From positions 1-6,287 of the forward strand of contig DJET01000061.1 of the NCBI GenBank assembly GCA_002431945.1: a stretch of 6,287 bases of DNA. The letters are read 5' to 3'. Under the pieces are notes generated by a model, which was not told the origin of the DNA, ran no database searches, and was given only the letters and a program-made list of their open reading frames with translations. Position 1 is the stretch's first letter, and the number at the start of each line of letters is the position of its first letter. Positions 5,266 to 6,287 of the stretch are shown here, piece after piece. Source of the stretch: Ruminococcaceae bacterium UBA5891. GTDB lineage: Bacteria; Bacillota; Clostridia; Oscillospirales; Acutalibacteraceae. The translations under genes and the position numbers were made by a program.

Positions 5266-5283
5266 TGCGTTTTATATTATAAT
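5255..5283 (+). promoter_or_regulatory. Activator-type promoter of the flavodoxin operon
   Basis: A perfect TATAAT (5278-5283) is preceded at 17 bases by TTCCGT (5255-5260), a poor -35. A good -10 with a poor -35 next to a palindrome is what an activator-dependent LysR target usually looks like. Initiation near 5290 would leave a leader of about 19 bases. Confidence 0.5.
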
Positions 5284-5308
5284 AACAATCAGAAAGGCGG
5301 TTATAAAT

Positions 5309-5815
5309 ATGGGAAAAGCACTTATTGCTTTTTATTCAAGAGCAGATGAAAACTATGTAAACGGCACGCTTAAAATGCTGTCTGTCGGTAATACCGAGAC
5401 TGCGGCGGGCATCATAAAGGAGCTGACAGGGGCGGATATGTTTAAAATTGAGCAGACTAAGCCCTATTCCAAGGGATACAACGCCTGCATTGAAGAGGCA
5501 AAATCCGATCAGCAGAGAGACGCACGTCCAGAACTTAAGACATACCCCGAAACGCTTGATAATTATGATATGATCTATTTGGGCTATCCTAATTACTGGA
5601 GCACTATGCCTATGGCGGTATTTACGTTTTTAGAGCATTTTGATTTTACGGGCAAAACAATAAAACCCTTCTGCACACACGAGGGCAGCGGAATGGGTAG
5701 CAGTATATCGGATATAAAAAGGCTTTGCCCCGGCGCTAAGGTTGAAAAAGGGCTTGCCATACACGGTGGTAGCGCCGCAAATTCGAAAAAAATAATTGAG
5801 GAATGGGTGAAGTAA
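5309..5815 (+). CDS. Flavodoxin family protein (Flavodoxin_4 type)
   Basis: A 168-residue FMN-binding protein, expected to be a cytoplasmic electron carrier or quinone/flavin reductase-like enzyme. The start MGKALIAFYSRADENY is the first beta strand and the beginning of the phosphate loop. The loop carries the extension typical of this subgroup before GNTETAAGIIKEL (27-39). Then come the segment GADMFKIEQTKPYSKGYNACIEEAK, the central strand MIYLGYPNYWSTMPM (88-102) whose Tyr/Trp can stack on the isoalloxazine ring, and CTHEGSGMGSS (122-132), the second FMN loop. The open frame extends upstream to 5021, but that part overlaps the LysR gene antisense. The ATG at 5309 is right because AAAGGCGG (5293-5300) lies eight bases before it and homology starts there. 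The next gene begins two bases after its stop. Divergence from the LysR gene implies control by that regulator. Confidence 0.93.
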   Translation: MGKALIAFYSRADENYVNGTLKMLSVGNTETAAGIIKELTGADMFKIEQTKPYSKGYNACIEEAKSDQQRDARPELKTYPETLDNYDMIYLGYPNYWSTMPMAVFTFLEHFDFTGKTIKPFCTHEGSGMGSSISDIKRLCPGAKVEKGLAIHGGSAANSKKIIEEWVK

Positions 5816-5817
5816 TT

Positions 5818-6287
5818 ATGAAAAAGGTTACGGCAGGCAGAGAGGCGCTCGGCGAGTTTGCGCCTAAATTTGCAGAGCTTAACGACGACGTACTGTTCGG
5901 TCAGGTATGGAGCAGGGAGGATAAGCTGTCGCTCCGCGACCGCTCGCTCGTTACGGTGACGGCGCTTTTGTCGCAGGGGCTTTGCGACAGCTCATTTGAA
6001 TTTCATTTAAGGTCTGCAAAGCAGAACGGTATTACAAAAGCCGAAATTGCGGAAATAATAACCCATGCGGCGTTTTACGCCGGCTGGCCTAAAGCGTGGG
6101 CGGCTTTCAGACTGGCTAAGAATGTATGGAATGAGGAATCGGACGCCGAAAGCGAAAAACAGGCGCATGCAAATTCAATGATTTTTCCGATAGGCGAGCC
6201 GAACGACGCATTTGCAAAGTATTTTATAGGTCAAAGCTATTTAGCGCCCGTATCTAAAAGTCAGGTGGGTATTTTCAACGTTACGTT
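5818..6287 (+). CDS. Carboxymuconolactone decarboxylase family protein, possibly cupin-fused (3' partial)
   Basis: The frame is open from ATG 5818 to the window end (156 codons visible). Residues about 15-105 form a carboxymuconolactone decarboxylase (AhpD-like fold) domain: LRDRSLVTVTALLSQGL, then SFEFHLRSAKQNGITKAEI, then EIITHAAFYAGWPKAW, with conserved Glu61, His63 and His83. The AhpD CXXC pair is absent (only Cys56), so peroxidase-type thiol chemistry is unlikely. From about residue 120 the sequence (MIFPIGEPNDAFAKYFIGQSYLAPV, then VGIFNVT) matches what I know as the start of a cupin domain in two-domain members; the metal-binding histidines would lie beyond the window. The exact reaction is unknown; relatives are annotated as decarboxylases or as stress proteins. 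The start overlaps the flavodoxin gene's end closely (two-base gap, GGAATGGGTG upstream), implying translational coupling and a shared pathway. Confidence 0.88.
   Translation, partial: MKKVTAGREALGEFAPKFAELNDDVLFGQVWSREDKLSLRDRSLVTVTALLSQGLCDSSFEFHLRSAKQNGITKAEIAEIITHAAFYAGWPKAWAAFRLAKNVWNEESDAESEKQAHANSMIFPIGEPNDAFAKYFIGQSYLAPVSKSQVGIFNVT

Noticed and set aside
5021..5308. Upstream extension of the flavodoxin frame (96 codons)
   Set aside because: It overlaps the LysR gene antisense and both promoters; the family homology and a good ribosome site place the start at 5309.

Overview
The window reads as a chromosomal segment of a low-to-moderate G+C member of the Clostridia, probably Oscillospiraceae/Ruminococcaceae-like. 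Support for this: AGGAGG-type ribosome sites, near-consensus sigma-A promoters with 17-base spacers, a DUF1292 protein, a clostridial-type 6S RNA and AT-rich intergenic DNA. The genus cannot be fixed from the sequence alone. I see no transposase, phage gene, tRNA, rRNA or CRISPR.

Left part (1-2700), mostly on the minus strand: a 630-residue ABC exporter half-transporter, then a small acidic DUF1292 protein with its own promoter, then a 6S RNA gene starting only a few bases after the DUF1292 stop. The 6S RNA meets a plus-strand terminator that belongs to a gene outside the window. A short dispersed palindromic repeat lies between them.

Centre (2700-3340): a divergent, perfect consensus promoter (TTGACA, 17 bases, TATAAT) drives about 560 bases of AT-rich DNA that encodes no convincing protein and ends in a strong intrinsic terminator. 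It contains six regularly spaced copies of a GGTGA...ATG motif, two pairs of which form a 102-base tandem duplication, plus many short hairpins. This is the most interesting part: a highly expressed large structured RNA. Its size, isolation and host type resemble ROOL-class RNAs, but that identity is untested.

Right-centre (3370-4300): a self-contained two-gene unit with a promoter and a terminator. It encodes an unrecognised 194-residue exported, cysteine-containing protein and a 51-residue helical protein, separated by a perfect 12-base-pair inverted repeat.

Right end (4312-6287): a LysR-type regulator diverges from a flavodoxin and a carboxymuconolactone-decarboxylase-family protein that runs off the window. 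Overlapping palindromes sit in the shared promoter region. This is the classic layout of a LysR regulator controlling an adjacent redox operon.
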